Source of the DNA: DASQPR01 sp963797675
GTDB taxonomy: Bacteria; Actinomycetota; Actinomycetes; Mycobacteriales; Micromonosporaceae
Length of the DNA: 64,000 nt
Assembly (NCBI GenBank): GCA_963797675.1
Contig: CAWCQQ010000021.1
Span: 1-64,000, forward strand
Reading direction: 5' to 3'
The notes beneath the pieces are model-generated. The model did no database searches. It was not told where the DNA came from and was given only the letters and a program-made list of their open reading frames with translations. The stretch's first letter is position 1. The number at the start of each line of letters is the position of its first letter. Position numbers and translations under genes: made by a program. This document shows, in pieces, positions 47,023 through 56,153 of this stretch.

Positions 47023-47811
47023 CTATTCCAGATCTGCCGATGCCACCGGGATCCAGGACGGGTCGCGCTTCGCCCGGAATGCGGCGACGCCCTCGCGCCC
47101 CTCGTCGGAGCCGAAGTAGCCGACCGAGATCTCGGTCAGGATCGCCACGTCATCCCGGAATCCCGCCGGCGCGTTCCGGCGGAGCAGGTCCTTCGTGCCA
47201 CCGAGCGCACCGGGCGCACCACGGACGAGCGACGCCGCGTAGGCCGCCACGACCCCGTCCAGCTCCTCCGCCGGGACCGCCTTCGTGACCAGACCGATCT
47301 CGGCCGCCCGGTCGCCGTGGAACACGTCGCCGGTCAGGTAGAGCTCGCCCGCCGCCCGGGCGGTGATCCGCCGCAGCACGGTTGCCGAGATCACCGCCGG
47401 GATGACGCCGAGCCGCACCTCGCTGAACGCGAACGTGGCATTCAGGCTGCAGACCGCGATGTCCGCGGCCGCGATCAATCCCAGGCCGCCGGCGCGTGCG
47501 GGTCCGCCGATCCGGGCCAGCACCGGCTTCCGCGATTCCCACAGCGCGGCGAGTACGTCGCCGAGCCGCCCGATCGGCATCTGCCCGGTCGCCGCGGCTT
47601 CGGCCGTCTCCTTCAGGTCGGCGCCGGAGCAGAACACCGGTCCGGTATGCGTCAGCACGATCACCCGTACGGCTGGGTCGGTCTCGGCCGCTGTGAGTGC
47701 CGCCAGCAGCTCCTGGATCAGCGTGGTGGACAGCGCGTTGCGGTTGCTCGGACTGTCCAGCGTGACGGTTGCGACACCGCCGCGTACCTCGGAGCGGATC
47801 AATTCGGTCAT
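47023..47811 (-). CDS. Enoyl-CoA hydratase/isomerase family protein
   Basis: Crotonase-fold protein of 262 residues. VATVTLDSPSNRNALS, FCSGADLKE (oxyanion hole) and RAGGLGLIAAADIAVCSLNATFAFSEVRLGVIPAVIS (second oxyanion-hole glycines and the catalytic glutamate region) are present. This position next to hemW is common in actinobacteria. Substrate is unknown. Divergent from hemW. Confidence 0.9.
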   Translation of the reverse strand: MTELIRSEVRGGVATVTLDSPSNRNALSTTLIQELLAALTAAETDPAVRVIVLTHTGPVFCSGADLKETAEAAATGQMPIGRLGDVLAALWESRKPVLARIGGPARAGGLGLIAAADIAVCSLNATFAFSEVRLGVIPAVISATVLRRITARAAGELYLTGDVFHGDRAAEIGLVTKAVPAEELDGVVAAYAASLVRGAPGALGGTKDLLRRNAPAGFRDDVAILTEISVGYFGSDEGREGVAAFRAKRDPSWIPVASADLE

Positions 47812-47829
47812 GACGGCAGACTAGAGGGC

Positions 47830-49041
47830 GTGGGACAGCTACCTGACGGCGATGACGTACCCGAATCGGGCGCACTTCCCGACCATGCCCTGACCGGCGT
47901 CGGCGAGCGTGGATTCGGCGTGTACGTGCACGTACCGTTCTGCGCGTCCCGATGCGGCTACTGCGACTTCAACACGTACGCGCCGGGCGAGGGTGCGACC
48001 CGCGACGGGTACGTCGACGCCGCGATCGCCGAGATCGCGTTCGCCGCCCGGGTGCTGGAGAACCCGCCGAAGCGCGTGGACACGGTGTTCGTCGGCGGCG
48101 GTACGCCCACGCTGCTGCCACCGGAGGATCTCGCCCGGATCCTGGAGGCGATCGACAAGACCTGGGGACTCGCCGCCGGTGCCGAGGTGACGACCGAGGC
48201 GAATCCGGAGTCGGTGCACCCGGCGTCGCTGCGACGACTGCGGCAGGCCGGGTTCACCCGGATCTCGCTCGGCATGCAGAGCGCGGCTCCGGGCGTACTC
48301 AAAATCCTTGATCGGCAACACACCGCGGGCCGGGCGCCGCAAGCGGCGGCCGAGGCGCGCGAAGCCGGATTTGAGCATGTGAATCTTGATTTGATCTATG
48401 GCACGCCGGGGGAGTCCGAGGCGGATTTCGCGGCATCCCTCGACGCGGTGGTGAGCGCGGGTGTCGATCATGTGAGCGCGTACGCGTTGATCGTCGAGGA
48501 CGGCACCCGGCTGGCGGCTCGGATGCGCCGGGGTGAGCTGCCGTATCCGTCCGACGACGTTGCCGCGGATCGTTACCTGGCCGCCGAGGAGGCGCTCGGC
48601 GCGGCCGGTTTCGCCTGGTACGAGGTGTCCAACTGGGCTAGGAACGATGACGCCCGATGCCGGCACAACCTGCTCTATTGGACCGGCGGCGACTGGTGGG
48701 GCATCGGGCCGGGTGCCCACAGCCACGTCGGCGGCGTGCGGTGGTGGAACGTGAAGCACCCGACGGCGTACGCCCAGCGGATTGCCGACGGCGTCTCGCC
48801 GGGTCTCGGCCGCGAGATCCTGACGCCGGAGCAGCAGACGGTCGAGGACGTGATGCTGCGCGTACGCCTGAAGTCCGGTCTTGATCTGGCAACGCTGGAC
48901 ACCGCCGGGCGGGCGTCGGCGGCGCGTGCCTTCGGCGCCGGGCTGCTGGACGAGCGCGCGTTCGGCGCGGGTCGGGCGAGCCTGACGCTCCGCGGGCGCC
49001 TGCTGGCCGACGCGGTCGTCCGCGACCTGCTGCCGGACTGA
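47830..49041 (+). CDS. hemW: HemW-type radical SAM haem chaperone
   Basis: Formerly called oxygen-independent coproporphyrinogen oxidase-like; 403 residues. GVYVHVPFCASRCGYCDFNTY holds the C-x3-C-x2-C cluster motif, including the final C-x-F/N pattern of HemW. FVGGGTPTLLPPEDL, TTEANPESV, ISLGMQS and NLDLIYGTPGES follow, then RHNLLYWTGGDWWGIGPGAHSH. GTG at 47830. It precedes hrcA as usual. Confidence 0.93.
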   Translation: MGQLPDGDDVPESGALPDHALTGVGERGFGVYVHVPFCASRCGYCDFNTYAPGEGATRDGYVDAAIAEIAFAARVLENPPKRVDTVFVGGGTPTLLPPEDLARILEAIDKTWGLAAGAEVTTEANPESVHPASLRRLRQAGFTRISLGMQSAAPGVLKILDRQHTAGRAPQAAAEAREAGFEHVNLDLIYGTPGESEADFAASLDAVVSAGVDHVSAYALIVEDGTRLAARMRRGELPYPSDDVAADRYLAAEEALGAAGFAWYEVSNWARNDDARCRHNLLYWTGGDWWGIGPGAHSHVGGVRWWNVKHPTAYAQRIADGVSPGLGREILTPEQQTVEDVMLRVRLKSGLDLATLDTAGRASAARAFGAGLLDERAFGAGRASLTLRGRLLADAVVRDLLPD

Positions 49042-49051
49042 GGGCAGAGAA

Positions 49052-49084
49052 AAGCCGCGCACCGAGAGGGTCGGCGCGCGGCTT
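49052..49084. terminator. Terminator between hemW and the DUF4870 gene
   Basis: AAGCCGCGC (49052-49060) pairs with GCGCGGCTT (49076-49084), with ACCGA/TCGG extending the stem. It lies between convergent genes. Confidence 0.7.
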
Positions 49085-49093
49085 GGGGAGAAA

Positions 49094-49653
49094 CTACTTG
49101 ATGATGTTGAGGCTGAACGGGTACTTGTAGACTGTGCCTTCGTTGGCCTTGATGCCGGCCGATGATGCCGAAGATGATGCCGACGACGGCCACGACCCAC
49201 CCGGCCAGCAACGCCAGCCAGTAGATCCCCGCGCTGCCACTGCCGGTGAAGATGTCGGGTGCGGAGACCTCGCGGATGATCAGCAGAACGATGGTGATCG
49301 CGCTGATCGGCAACTGGAAGTTGAGCGAGGCGACCGCGTGCTGGCGGACCGTCGGCGACGCGCTGCCCTTCGCGAGGAACGCGATCAGCGGTGGCGACGA
49401 AGCCGGCGACGCCGCAGAACAGGTTGCCGGCGGCTGCGCCGAACGTGGCGACGAGCGCCCAGGTCTTGTCTTCCGAGCTTGCGTAGCCCGGCGGAGGGCC
49501 GACCGGAGCGAACGGGGCCTGCGGATAGGGCTGCTGAGGAGCGCCCGGTGGCATCGGTTGCGGGATGCCGTAGCTCGGTGGCGGCGCCTGTGGCGGGACG
49601 CCAGCCGCCGGTGTGGTGTTGGGGTCGGGAGTCGGGTACCCGGGATCGGTCAT
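49094..49653 (-). CDS. DUF4870 membrane protein (two +1 frame breaks)
   Basis: About 185 residues when repaired. A proline-rich cytoplasmic N-terminus (PPPSYGIPQPMPPGAPQQPYPQ) is followed by the DUF4870 core: first-frame WALVATFGAAAGNLFCGVAGFVA. Then, after a +1 change at about 49391, PLIAFLAKGSASPTVRQHAVASLNFQLPISAITIVLLI, which has the conserved V-R-x-H-A-x-x-(A/S)-L-N motif. A second +1 change at about 49156 leads from GIIG to GIKANEGTVYKYPFSLNIIK, the conserved C-terminus. Both breaks need one base removed. Three membrane segments. Function unknown. Confidence 0.8.
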
Positions 49654-49826
49654 GACCGACACGGTAGAGCCATCCATCAATAGGCGCCAGAGTGAACGTT
49701 GACCGGTTGATGACAGATTTGATCTCGTCGATCTCCGCATTTCCCGCAAACCGGTGTGATCTGCCTCTCCTGCCGCCGAGGTGGCACAAAACAGGTGGTC
49801 GCCGAAGAGATAAATCCCCCACTAGA

Positions 49827-49853
49827 CTGGCACTCGATGCGACGGAGTGCCAG
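49827..49853 (+). promoter_or_regulatory. CIRCE operator of hrcA-dnaJ
   Basis: CTGGCACTC-N9-GAGTGCCAG (49827-49835 and 49845-49853) is a CIRCE element, the HrcA binding site, with perfect arms and the standard 9-base spacer. It lies 32 bases before the hrcA ATG. The operon is thus autoregulated and heat-inducible. Confidence 0.93.
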
Positions 49854-49885
49854 CATTGACGATCATCCGACGATAGGAGCACGCG

Positions 49886-50909
49886 ATGGGTCTTGATGAC
49901 CGCAAGCTTGACGTGCTGCGCGCGATCGTCGAGGACTACGTCGCCACGCAGGAGCCGGTCGGCAGCAAGGCCCTCGTGGAACGGCACAACCTGCGAGTGT
50001 CCGCCGCGACCGTCCGCAACGACATGGCCGTGCTGGAGGACGAGGGCTACCTTCGCCAGCCGCATACCAGCGCCGGTCGCGTGCCGACCGACCGCGGATA
50101 CCGGCTGTTCGTCGACAAACTCTCCCGGATCAAGCCGCTTTCGGTCGCCGAACGTCGTGCGATCGAGCGGTTCATGGCCGGCGCGGTCGACCTCGATGAC
50201 GTCGTGCACCGGACCGTACGCCTTCTTGCCCAAGTCACCGGTCAGGTCGCGGTCGTGCAATATCCGAGCCTGTCTCGTTCGTCGGTCCGGCACCTCGAAC
50301 TGCTGGCGGTCTCGACGACGCGGCTGATGCTCGTGATGATCACCGATACCGGCCGGGTCGAGCAGCGCATCGTCGAGCTACCCGCGCCGACCTCGATCGC
50401 CGACGTGTCCGCCCTGCGTACACTGATCAACGAGAAGCTCGACGGCCGCCGCCTCCTCGATGCGCCACCACTCGTGCAGGCGCTCGTTGACGAGGTTGAC
50501 CCGACCATGCGGCGGACGATGTCTGCGCTCGCCGCGGTCCTCCTCGAGACGCTGTTCGAGCGAACCGATGAGCGGCTGGCATTGGCCGGCGCGTCCAGCC
50601 TCACCCGCGCCGGGATCTTCGATTTCCACGGCTCGATCCGCCCGATTCTCGAAGCGCTCGAGGAAGAGGTGGTACTGCTCAAGCTCATCGGCACCGCCGA
50701 AGGAGGAGGCGCCACGAGTGCGGATCGGCGACGAGAACGAGATCGAGCACCTGCGTACGACGTCCGTCGTCTCGACCGGCTACGGGCCAGGATCCACAAT
50801 CGTCGGCGGCATGGGCGTGATCGGGCCGACCCGGATGGACTATCCGGCAACGATCACCGCGGTAGCGGCCGTGGCACGCTACGTCGGCGAGTTGCTCGAC
50901 CAGAGCTGA
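49886..50909 (+). CDS. hrcA: Heat-inducible repressor HrcA (one +1 frame break)
   Basis: Represses the chaperone operon at CIRCE; about 340 residues when repaired. The winged-helix domain LDVLRAIVEDYVATQEPVGSKAL and SAATVRNDMAVLEDEGYLRQPHTSAGRVPTD is followed by the GAF-like dimerisation region. At about 50717 the frame moves +1: LIGTAEGGGAT is in the first frame, then VRIGDENEIEHLRTTSVVSTGYG with the conserved GVIGPTRMDYPATI C-terminus. ATG at 49886 with AGGAGC. It overlaps no other gene; dnaJ follows after 20 bases. Confidence 0.92.
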
Positions 50910-50929
50910 ATAGTTAGGTGAGAGGCGCT

Positions 50930-52061
50930 GTGGCGAAGGACTATTACGGGACGCTGGGTGTTGCCCGGGACGCCTCGACGGACGAGATCAAGCGGGCCTA
51001 CCGCAAGCTCGCCCGCGAGTTCCACCCGGACGTCAATCCGGATCCGACCGCGCATGAGCGGTTCAAGGAGATCAGTACCGCATATGAGGTGCTCTCCGAC
51101 GACCAGAAGCGCCAGATCGTCGATCTCGGCGGCGATCCGCTGAGCAACGGCGCCGGTGGCGGCGCGGGTGCCGGCGGTTCGTTCGTCGGGTTCCAGGACA
51201 TCATGGACGCGTTCTTCGGCGGTCGGTGGCGGCGCGACCCGCGGTCCCCGCTCGCGTACGCGGGCCGGTGCCGACGCGATCCTGCCGCTGCCACTCGATC
51301 TGTTCGAGACCGCATTCGGCGTGGAAGCGCCGATCACGGTCGACACGGCCGTCGTCTGCGAGACCTGCCATGGCGAAGGTACCGCCGCCGGAACGCATAC
51401 CCGCACGTGTGACACCTGTAACGGGCGCGGCGAGGTGCAGAGCATCCAGCGCACGTTCCTCGGCCAGGTGATGACGTCCCGCCCGTGCGCCGCGTGCGGT
51501 GGTTTCGGCACGGTGATCCCGCATCCGTGCGGCACCTGCAGCGGCGACGGCCGGGTCCGGTCCCGCCGTACGTTGACCGTCAAGATCCCGGCCGGCGTCG
51601 AGGACCAGATGCGGATCCGGCTCGTCGGCCAGGGCGAGGTCGGCCCGGGTGGCGGCCCGGCCGGTGATCTCTATGTCGAGATCCACGAGCGCCCGCATGA
51701 CGTCTACTCGCGCAAGGGCGACGACCTGCACTGCCGGGTCACCGTCCCGATGGCGGCGGCCGCGCTCGGCACTCGCCTCACCATCAAGACGCTGGACAGC
51801 GAGGAGAACGTCGACGTCACGCAGGGCACGCAGCCCGGCTCGACGGTCAAACTCAAGGCCCGTGGCGTCCCGCATTTGCGCGGCACCGGTCGCGGTGACC
51901 TGTTCGTGCACCTGGATGTGCGTACGCCGACGAAGCTCGACGGCGATCAGGAACGCATCCTGCGCGAGTTCGCGACGGCCCGCGGCGAAGAGATCGCCGA
52001 ACTGTCCAAGCAGGGCGGCTTCTTCTCCCGGATGCGAGACGCGTTCAACGGCCACGCATGA
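50930..52061 (+). CDS. dnaJ: Chaperone DnaJ (one +1 frame break)
   Basis: Hsp40 co-chaperone, about 376 residues when repaired. The J domain has KRAYRKLAREFHPDVNPD with the HPD motif. In the glycine-rich linker at about 51222 the frame moves +1. The zinc-finger domain then carries CETCHGEGT, CDTCNGRGEV, CAACGGFGTV and CGTCSGDGRV, all four C-x2-C-x-G-x-G repeats. The C-terminal substrate domain is complete. GTG at 50930. Its TGA overlaps the ATG of a duplicated 65-bp element as ATGA. Confidence 0.93.
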
Positions 52062-52187
52062 GCGCAGCTTGCGGAGCGAATGTTGGTGCTGAATGTCCGT
52101 GGCCTGCGAAGCGGTCGCGGACATGAGCGCAGCTTGCGGAGCGAATGTTGGTGCTGAATGTCCGTGGCCTGCGAAGCGGTCGCGGAC
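52058..52187 (+). repeat. Two tandem 65-bp MIRU-like units between dnaJ and rsmE
   Basis: The 65 bases from 52058 to 52122 are repeated exactly from 52123 to 52187. Each copy starts with ATGAGCG and encodes a 22-codon peptide (MSAACGANVG then a Pro/Lys/Arg-rich end). The TGA of each peptide overlaps the next ATG as ATGA. The first ATG overlaps the dnaJ stop, and the last TGA overlaps the rsmE start at 52188. The units therefore keep the operon translationally coupled. This is the arrangement described for mycobacterial MIRU elements, inserted at a stop/start overlap. Confidence 0.88.
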
Positions 52188-52905
52188 ATGAGCGACGCGT
52201 TGTTTCTCGTTCCGGCGCTTCCCGTTTCGGATTCGTTCGAGCTGGATGGGCCGGAGGGTCATCATGCGGCGAACGTCCAGCGCCTGCGCGTCGGTGAGCG
52301 GCTGCTGATCGGCGATGGCATCGGCGGCACGGCGTCCGCCGAAGTCACGGCCGTCGGCCAAAGGCACGCTCACACTGTCCATTCACGACAGGTGGTACGC
52401 CGAACCGTCCGACCCGCGCATCGTCGTCGCCCAGGGGATTCCGAAGGGGGATCGAGGCGAGCTGGCCGTACAGGCGATGACGGAGGTCGGCGTCGACGAG
52501 ATCGTGCCGTGGTCGGCGTCGCGCTGCGTGTCGATCTGGCGCGGTGACCGTGGCCTGAAGGCACGCGACAAGTGGGCTGCAACCGCCCGCGAGGCGTCGA
52601 AGCAGGCCCGCCGCCCGTGGCTGCCGATCGTGGCGGACGAGGCCGTGTCGACGAAGGTGCTCGCGCAGCGAGCCACGTACGTGCTGCACGAGGAGGCGTC
52701 CGTACCGCTGTCGTCGGTGGCGCTGCCGACCGGCGGCGACATCGTGCTGGTGGTGGGCCCCGAGGGCGGGATCAGCGACGAGGAGTTGGCGACGTTCACG
52801 GCGGCCGGTGCGACGCCGGTACGCCTGGGCGACAACATCCTGCGTACGTCGACCGCCGGCCTCGCCGCCACCTGCCTGCTCGCCACCCGACTGGCCCGCT
52901 GGTAA
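52188..52905 (+). CDS. rsmE: 16S rRNA (uracil-1498-N3) methyltransferase (one +1 frame break)
   Basis: Methylates U1498 of 16S rRNA; about 238 residues when repaired. LDGPEGHHAANVQRLRVGERLLIGDG is the PUA-like N-terminus. At about 52359 the frame moves +1 (TAVG then KGTLTLSIHDRW). The SPOUT domain follows, with VVAQGIPKGDRGELAVQAMTEVGVDEIVPW, VGPEGGISDEELATF and LGDNILRTSTAGLAATCLLA (the knot). It begins at the ATG overlapping the last 65-bp unit. Confidence 0.92.
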
Positions 52906-52923
52906 CGCCAGTCGAGCAACGCG

Positions 52924-53475
52924 CTATGCGGGTTTGATCGCGCACATCTTCGCGGTCGTCTGGGTGAAGTCCGCGATCGAGACGGCAGCGGGCTGGTCGA
53001 TTCCGTTCGACCGCGCCCATACCTGTCCGGTCCCGAGGGCCTGGAGATCTGCGAGCGTGAATCCGACCGACGCCGTCTTCCGGCCGGGTATGGTCGCCGA
53101 GATGTCATAGCTGCCGGCCGGACCGATGCTGATCAGCGGGTTCATCGGCGTACCGGTGGACCATCCGGCCGGCGCGACCAGCAGCCGCACCTGGCTCACC
53201 GGATCCGGCGATCCGGAATCGTGGATGGTCCAGATGCCGTTGGATGGGTCGCTCGTCGCCAGCGGTCGCGTGTCCAGCACGCTGATATCGGTGACCTGCG
53301 TACCCGTGCAGGGTGCGAAGAGCGCGGCCGGCTGTCCGTCGTCCAGGAAGACCGCGGCGATCGCCGGCATGTGCTCGTAGTCCGGGGTGGGAGTGTCGCC
53401 GTAGGGGACCTGGCAAGCGGATGTGAGCGCAGCCAGCACGATCAGAGCAACGGTCGATGCGAGTTGTCGGCGCAT
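52924..53475 (-). CDS. Putative lipoprotein
   Basis: Exported lipoprotein of 183 residues. Signal peptide RRQLASTVALIVLAALTSAC ends in a lipobox L-T-S-A-C. The mature part is a probable beta-rich domain with CTGTQVTDISVLD and a C-terminal cysteine (TTAKMCAIKPA). No family is recognised. Converges with rsmE. Confidence 0.78.
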   Translation of the reverse strand: MRRQLASTVALIVLAALTSACQVPYGDTPTPDYEHMPAIAAVFLDDGQPAALFAPCTGTQVTDISVLDTRPLATSDPSNGIWTIHDSGSPDPVSQVRLLVAPAGWSTGTPMNPLISIGPAGSYDISATIPGRKTASVGFTLADLQALGTGQVWARSNGIDQPAAVSIADFTQTTAKMCAIKPA

Positions 53476-53577
53476 GGGTCAGGGCGGCAGCGGCCGGTGA
53501 CGGAATGAGCACGGCGCCGTAACAGGTCCGGCGCTGGATCGGCAATGAGCGTCTGAGGTCGACGTCGAGCCAACCGA

Positions 53578-53608
53578 CGTATATACTTCGTTAAGAATGA
53601 TATATACG
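53578..53608. promoter_or_regulatory. Operator/promoter of the VapBC-like module
   Basis: CGTATATA (53578-53585) and TATATACG (53601-53608) form an inverted repeat 12 bases before the antitoxin ATG. It is strikingly AT-rich for this sequence. A TATA-like -10 is within it. Confidence 0.65.
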
Positions 53609-53619
53609 AGGAGCCCGCG

Positions 53620-53829
53620 ATGACGAAGATGCTGATAGACATTGATGACGAAGCCCTGGCGGACGCGAGTCGGCTCCTCGGTACGAAGACGAAGAAAGAA
53701 ACCGTCAACGTTGCGTTGCACGAGACTGTCCAGCGCCTACAGCGTGCGCATGCCCTCGCGCAATTAACCGAGCGCGGTGCGGCCGGCGACTTTGATGATC
53801 TGCTGCGGAAGGCAAACTATCGCGAATGA
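53620..53829 (+). CDS. VapB-family antitoxin
   Basis: Antitoxin of 69 residues: MTKMLIDIDDEALADASRLLGTKTKKETVNVALHETVQRL, a type II VapB (DUF2191) ribbon-helix-helix. The C-terminal tail FDDLLRKANYRE is the usual toxin-binding part. It overlaps the toxin by four bases (ATGA). Confidence 0.92.
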   Translation: MTKMLIDIDDEALADASRLLGTKTKKETVNVALHETVQRLQRAHALAQLTERGAAGDFDDLLRKANYRE

Positions 53830-54251
53830 GCGCCGCCCGATACCTCGTCGATACGAGTGCGGTCGTTCGGATCTTTCGTGATCCGGTGGTCCGGGCTCGG
53901 TGGGAGGAGCAGATCGTCGCCGGCCTGGTGGCCATCTGCTCGATCGTTGAGTTGCAGTTCCTCTATACCGCGCAATCCAAGGCGGATCGGCGAGAACTGA
54001 GCGACTTGATGAGCGCGGTCTTCACGTGGGCGCCGATGCCCGAGCGTGTATTTGATCGGGCACACGAGGTCCAGGCTTTGTTGACCGACCGCGGATGGCA
54101 TCGGTCGGCGTCCGCGGTCGATTTGCTTATCGCGGCGACGGCCGAGTTGCAGCAGCTCATGTTGATCCACTACGACCACGACTTCGACCAGATCGTCAAG
54201 ATCACATCTCAGCCAGCGCTGTGGATCGCCGCTCCGGGATCCGTCGACTGA
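53826..54251 (+). CDS. VapC-family PIN-domain toxin
   Basis: Ribonuclease toxin of 141 residues. The PIN acidic residues are seen in YLVDTSAVVRIF (first Asp), CSIVELQFLY (Glu), SAVDLLIAATAEL (Asp) and YDHDFDQIV (Asp). It probably cleaves tRNA or rRNA; the target cannot be told. Confidence 0.93.
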   Translation: MSAARYLVDTSAVVRIFRDPVVRARWEEQIVAGLVAICSIVELQFLYTAQSKADRRELSDLMSAVFTWAPMPERVFDRAHEVQALLTDRGWHRSASAVDLLIAATAELQQLMLIHYDHDFDQIVKITSQPALWIAAPGSVD

Positions 54252-54342
54252 GTACGTGGCCTCTCCAGTTATTCACATGCGCTTTGGTGTCGTGCATTCC
54301 CGCACGTCGCGGCCTTGCGTCCCGGGTTGTGGATAACGTAAA

Positions 54343-54391
54343 AGATCTTGGAGGATAGGTGCTCTGAGCGGACACCTATCCTCCAAGATCT
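54343..54391. terminator. Bidirectional terminator after VapBC
   Basis: AGATCTTGGAGGATAGGTG (54343-54361) pairs perfectly with CACCTATCCTCCAAGATCT (54373-54391), a 19-bp stem with an 11-base loop, between convergent genes. Confidence 0.92.
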
Positions 54392-54407
54392 GACCCGCCG
54401 TTCGACG

Positions 54408-55283
54408 CTAGGAGCGCCTGAGGTCGACTTCGGTCTCGACGCCGGTGGGCGAGAAGCACATCACCGTTTCGCCGGGGTGGAGATCAAGGTTGGCGGCGTA
54501 CTGGCGGGCCAGGCTCTGTTCGGCGCCCGTATCGCCGGCGTCGGCCGCCAGCAGCAGCGCTGCCACCTCGTCGATCAGACCGAGATCGCCGTCGAGATCC
54601 CGGCGCATGCCGCCCCAGACGTCCCACAGCAGCAACTCGTCGCGTTGCCGGTGGGCGAGTTCGTGGATGACGTACGAGCGGATGAACCAAGCGCCGTGCA
54701 GCGGCAGATTCGGATCCACGCCGAAGCGGTCCGGATCGATCTCGCCGCGCCGGTAGGCGGTCCACGTCTGCGCCGAGGTCAGGAACGGCGCATCAACGGT
54801 GACTCGTGGCATGTCGGCCGGATCGAACGCGTACGGATCGGCCGGATTCAATTCCGGATCGGTGAACACCCAGCGCGAGCCGTTCCAGTAGTCGACCACG
54901 ACATGATCGTTGTGCCAGTCCGGCGCGAAGTAGTCGGCGAAACCGATCCGCGTACGCGCCGGAATTCCCTTGTGTCGCAAGGCCGCCACGGTCAGCAGGC
55001 TGAAGTCGCGGCAGCATCCGGCGACGCGCTCGGCGACCGGCCGGGGCGTTGCCAGCGGCGCGTCGAAACGGCGCTGATCGGTCTCCAGTAGACGGTCGAC
55101 GTAGCGCAGATCGATCTCCGCCAGCCGATCCGGCGACAGGTCGACTCCGCCACCGCGGTAATGGACGATCAGGTTGCGTACCACTGCGCCGATCTGATCC
55201 GCGTCGTCGGGCAGTGCGTCGAACAGCGCAGCATGAGCGCGCGGATCGCTGTGTACGGACTGCTGTGCATATGCGTCGATCAC
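54408..55283 (-). CDS. Transglutaminase-like protein
   Basis: Papain-fold transglutaminase-like protein of 291 residues. RVAGCCRDFSLLTVAALRHKGIPARTRIGFADYF carries the nucleophile cysteine (C-C-R-D-F), NDHVVVDYWNGSRWVFTDPELN the histidine and aspartate. No signal peptide, so cytoplasmic. It begins with a GTG overlapping the MerR stop (GTGA) and is translationally coupled to it. Biological substrate unknown. Confidence 0.87.
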   Translation of the reverse strand: MIDAYAQQSVHSDPRAHAALFDALPDDADQIGAVVRNLIVHYRGGGVDLSPDRLAEIDLRYVDRLLETDQRRFDAPLATPRPVAERVAGCCRDFSLLTVAALRHKGIPARTRIGFADYFAPDWHNDHVVVDYWNGSRWVFTDPELNPADPYAFDPADMPRVTVDAPFLTSAQTWTAYRRGEIDPDRFGVDPNLPLHGAWFIRSYVIHELAHRQRDELLLWDVWGGMRRDLDGDLGLIDEVAALLLAADAGDTGAEQSLARQYAANLDLHPGETVMCFSPTGVETEVDLRRS

Positions 55284-56113
55284 GCGGATCTCCCTAGAAC
55301 TGGCTGGGCAATATGTACGAACGGGTCGGAATCGGTGATGTCCTCCCAGGGCACGAAGTACATCTCGCGTACCGGGCCGACCGTCGTGAGGTCGTGCTCC
55401 AGGACGTACGCGTCCACGTCGGCGTACGCCTGCATGATCTGCGGGTAGTAGCACTCGCCGCGCGGTACCGTGCACCGCGCCAGCGTGTGCGCCGGCTCGA
55501 CCCGGATCACGATGTGCCCGGCCGGATCGACCGTGCCCTCGAACGGCACGCAGGCCTCGACCGTCGCCTCCGAGTCCGGACCGACCAGCCCGTAGAAGAG
55601 GACATACCGGTCGACCGCCGGTACGCCGCCGGCCGCGAGCAGGTGCCGGCGAATCTCGTCATCCGCGTTGCAGACCGCGCTGACGAGCGTGGACTGGTCG
55701 ACGACCAGGCTGATCGTGGCGAGCTTCCCCTCCGGGACGGATGCCACCTCGACCGGGTACGGCGTCCGCTCGGCTCCGGCCCAGGTCAGCGCCGAGCGCA
55801 GGAAGTCCAGCGATCCGCGGCGTGATCGCATCGACGCCTCCTGGCCGGCCCACCAACTGTCGATCCTGCGGAGCGCGTCGGCGTCGGAGCCGGCGAGCAC
55901 GTCCGCAATGACCGCGAGCGGCATGTCGATCTGGCGCAGCAGGCCGATCCGGCGGGCGCGTTCGAGCTGATCGGGCGCGTACCGGCGATATCCGGTGGCC
56001 GGATCGACGCTGGCCGGTGGTAGGAGTCCGGACACGTCGTAGAGGCGGAGCGCCTTCACCGACAACCCGGACCGGCGACCGAACTCGCCGGTCGTGATCT
56101 GGAGGTCTCTCAC
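55280..56113 (-). CDS. MerR-family regulator with GyrI-like effector domain
   Basis: Regulator of 277 residues. The MerR helix-turn-helix (TTGEFGRRSGLSVKALRLYDVSGLLPPASVDPATGYRRYAPDQLERARRI) is followed by a coiled-coil and a GyrI-like small-molecule-binding domain (FYGLVGPDSEATVEACVPFEG, then REMYFVPWEDI). This is the BmrR-type layout, so it may sense a lipophilic cation or drug. It is coupled to the transglutaminase-like gene, which is probably its target. GTG start at 56113. Confidence 0.88.
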   Translation of the reverse strand: MRDLQITTGEFGRRSGLSVKALRLYDVSGLLPPASVDPATGYRRYAPDQLERARRIGLLRQIDMPLAVIADVLAGSDADALRRIDSWWAGQEASMRSRRGSLDFLRSALTWAGAERTPYPVEVASVPEGKLATISLVVDQSTLVSAVCNADDEIRRHLLAAGGVPAVDRYVLFYGLVGPDSEATVEACVPFEGTVDPAGHIVIRVEPAHTLARCTVPRGECYYPQIMQAYADVDAYVLEHDLTTVGPVREMYFVPWEDITDSDPFVHIAQPVLGRSA

Positions 56114-56153
56114 CGGACCAGTTTGAGCCCTGCCCCAAGGGCCGGGTAAAGCC

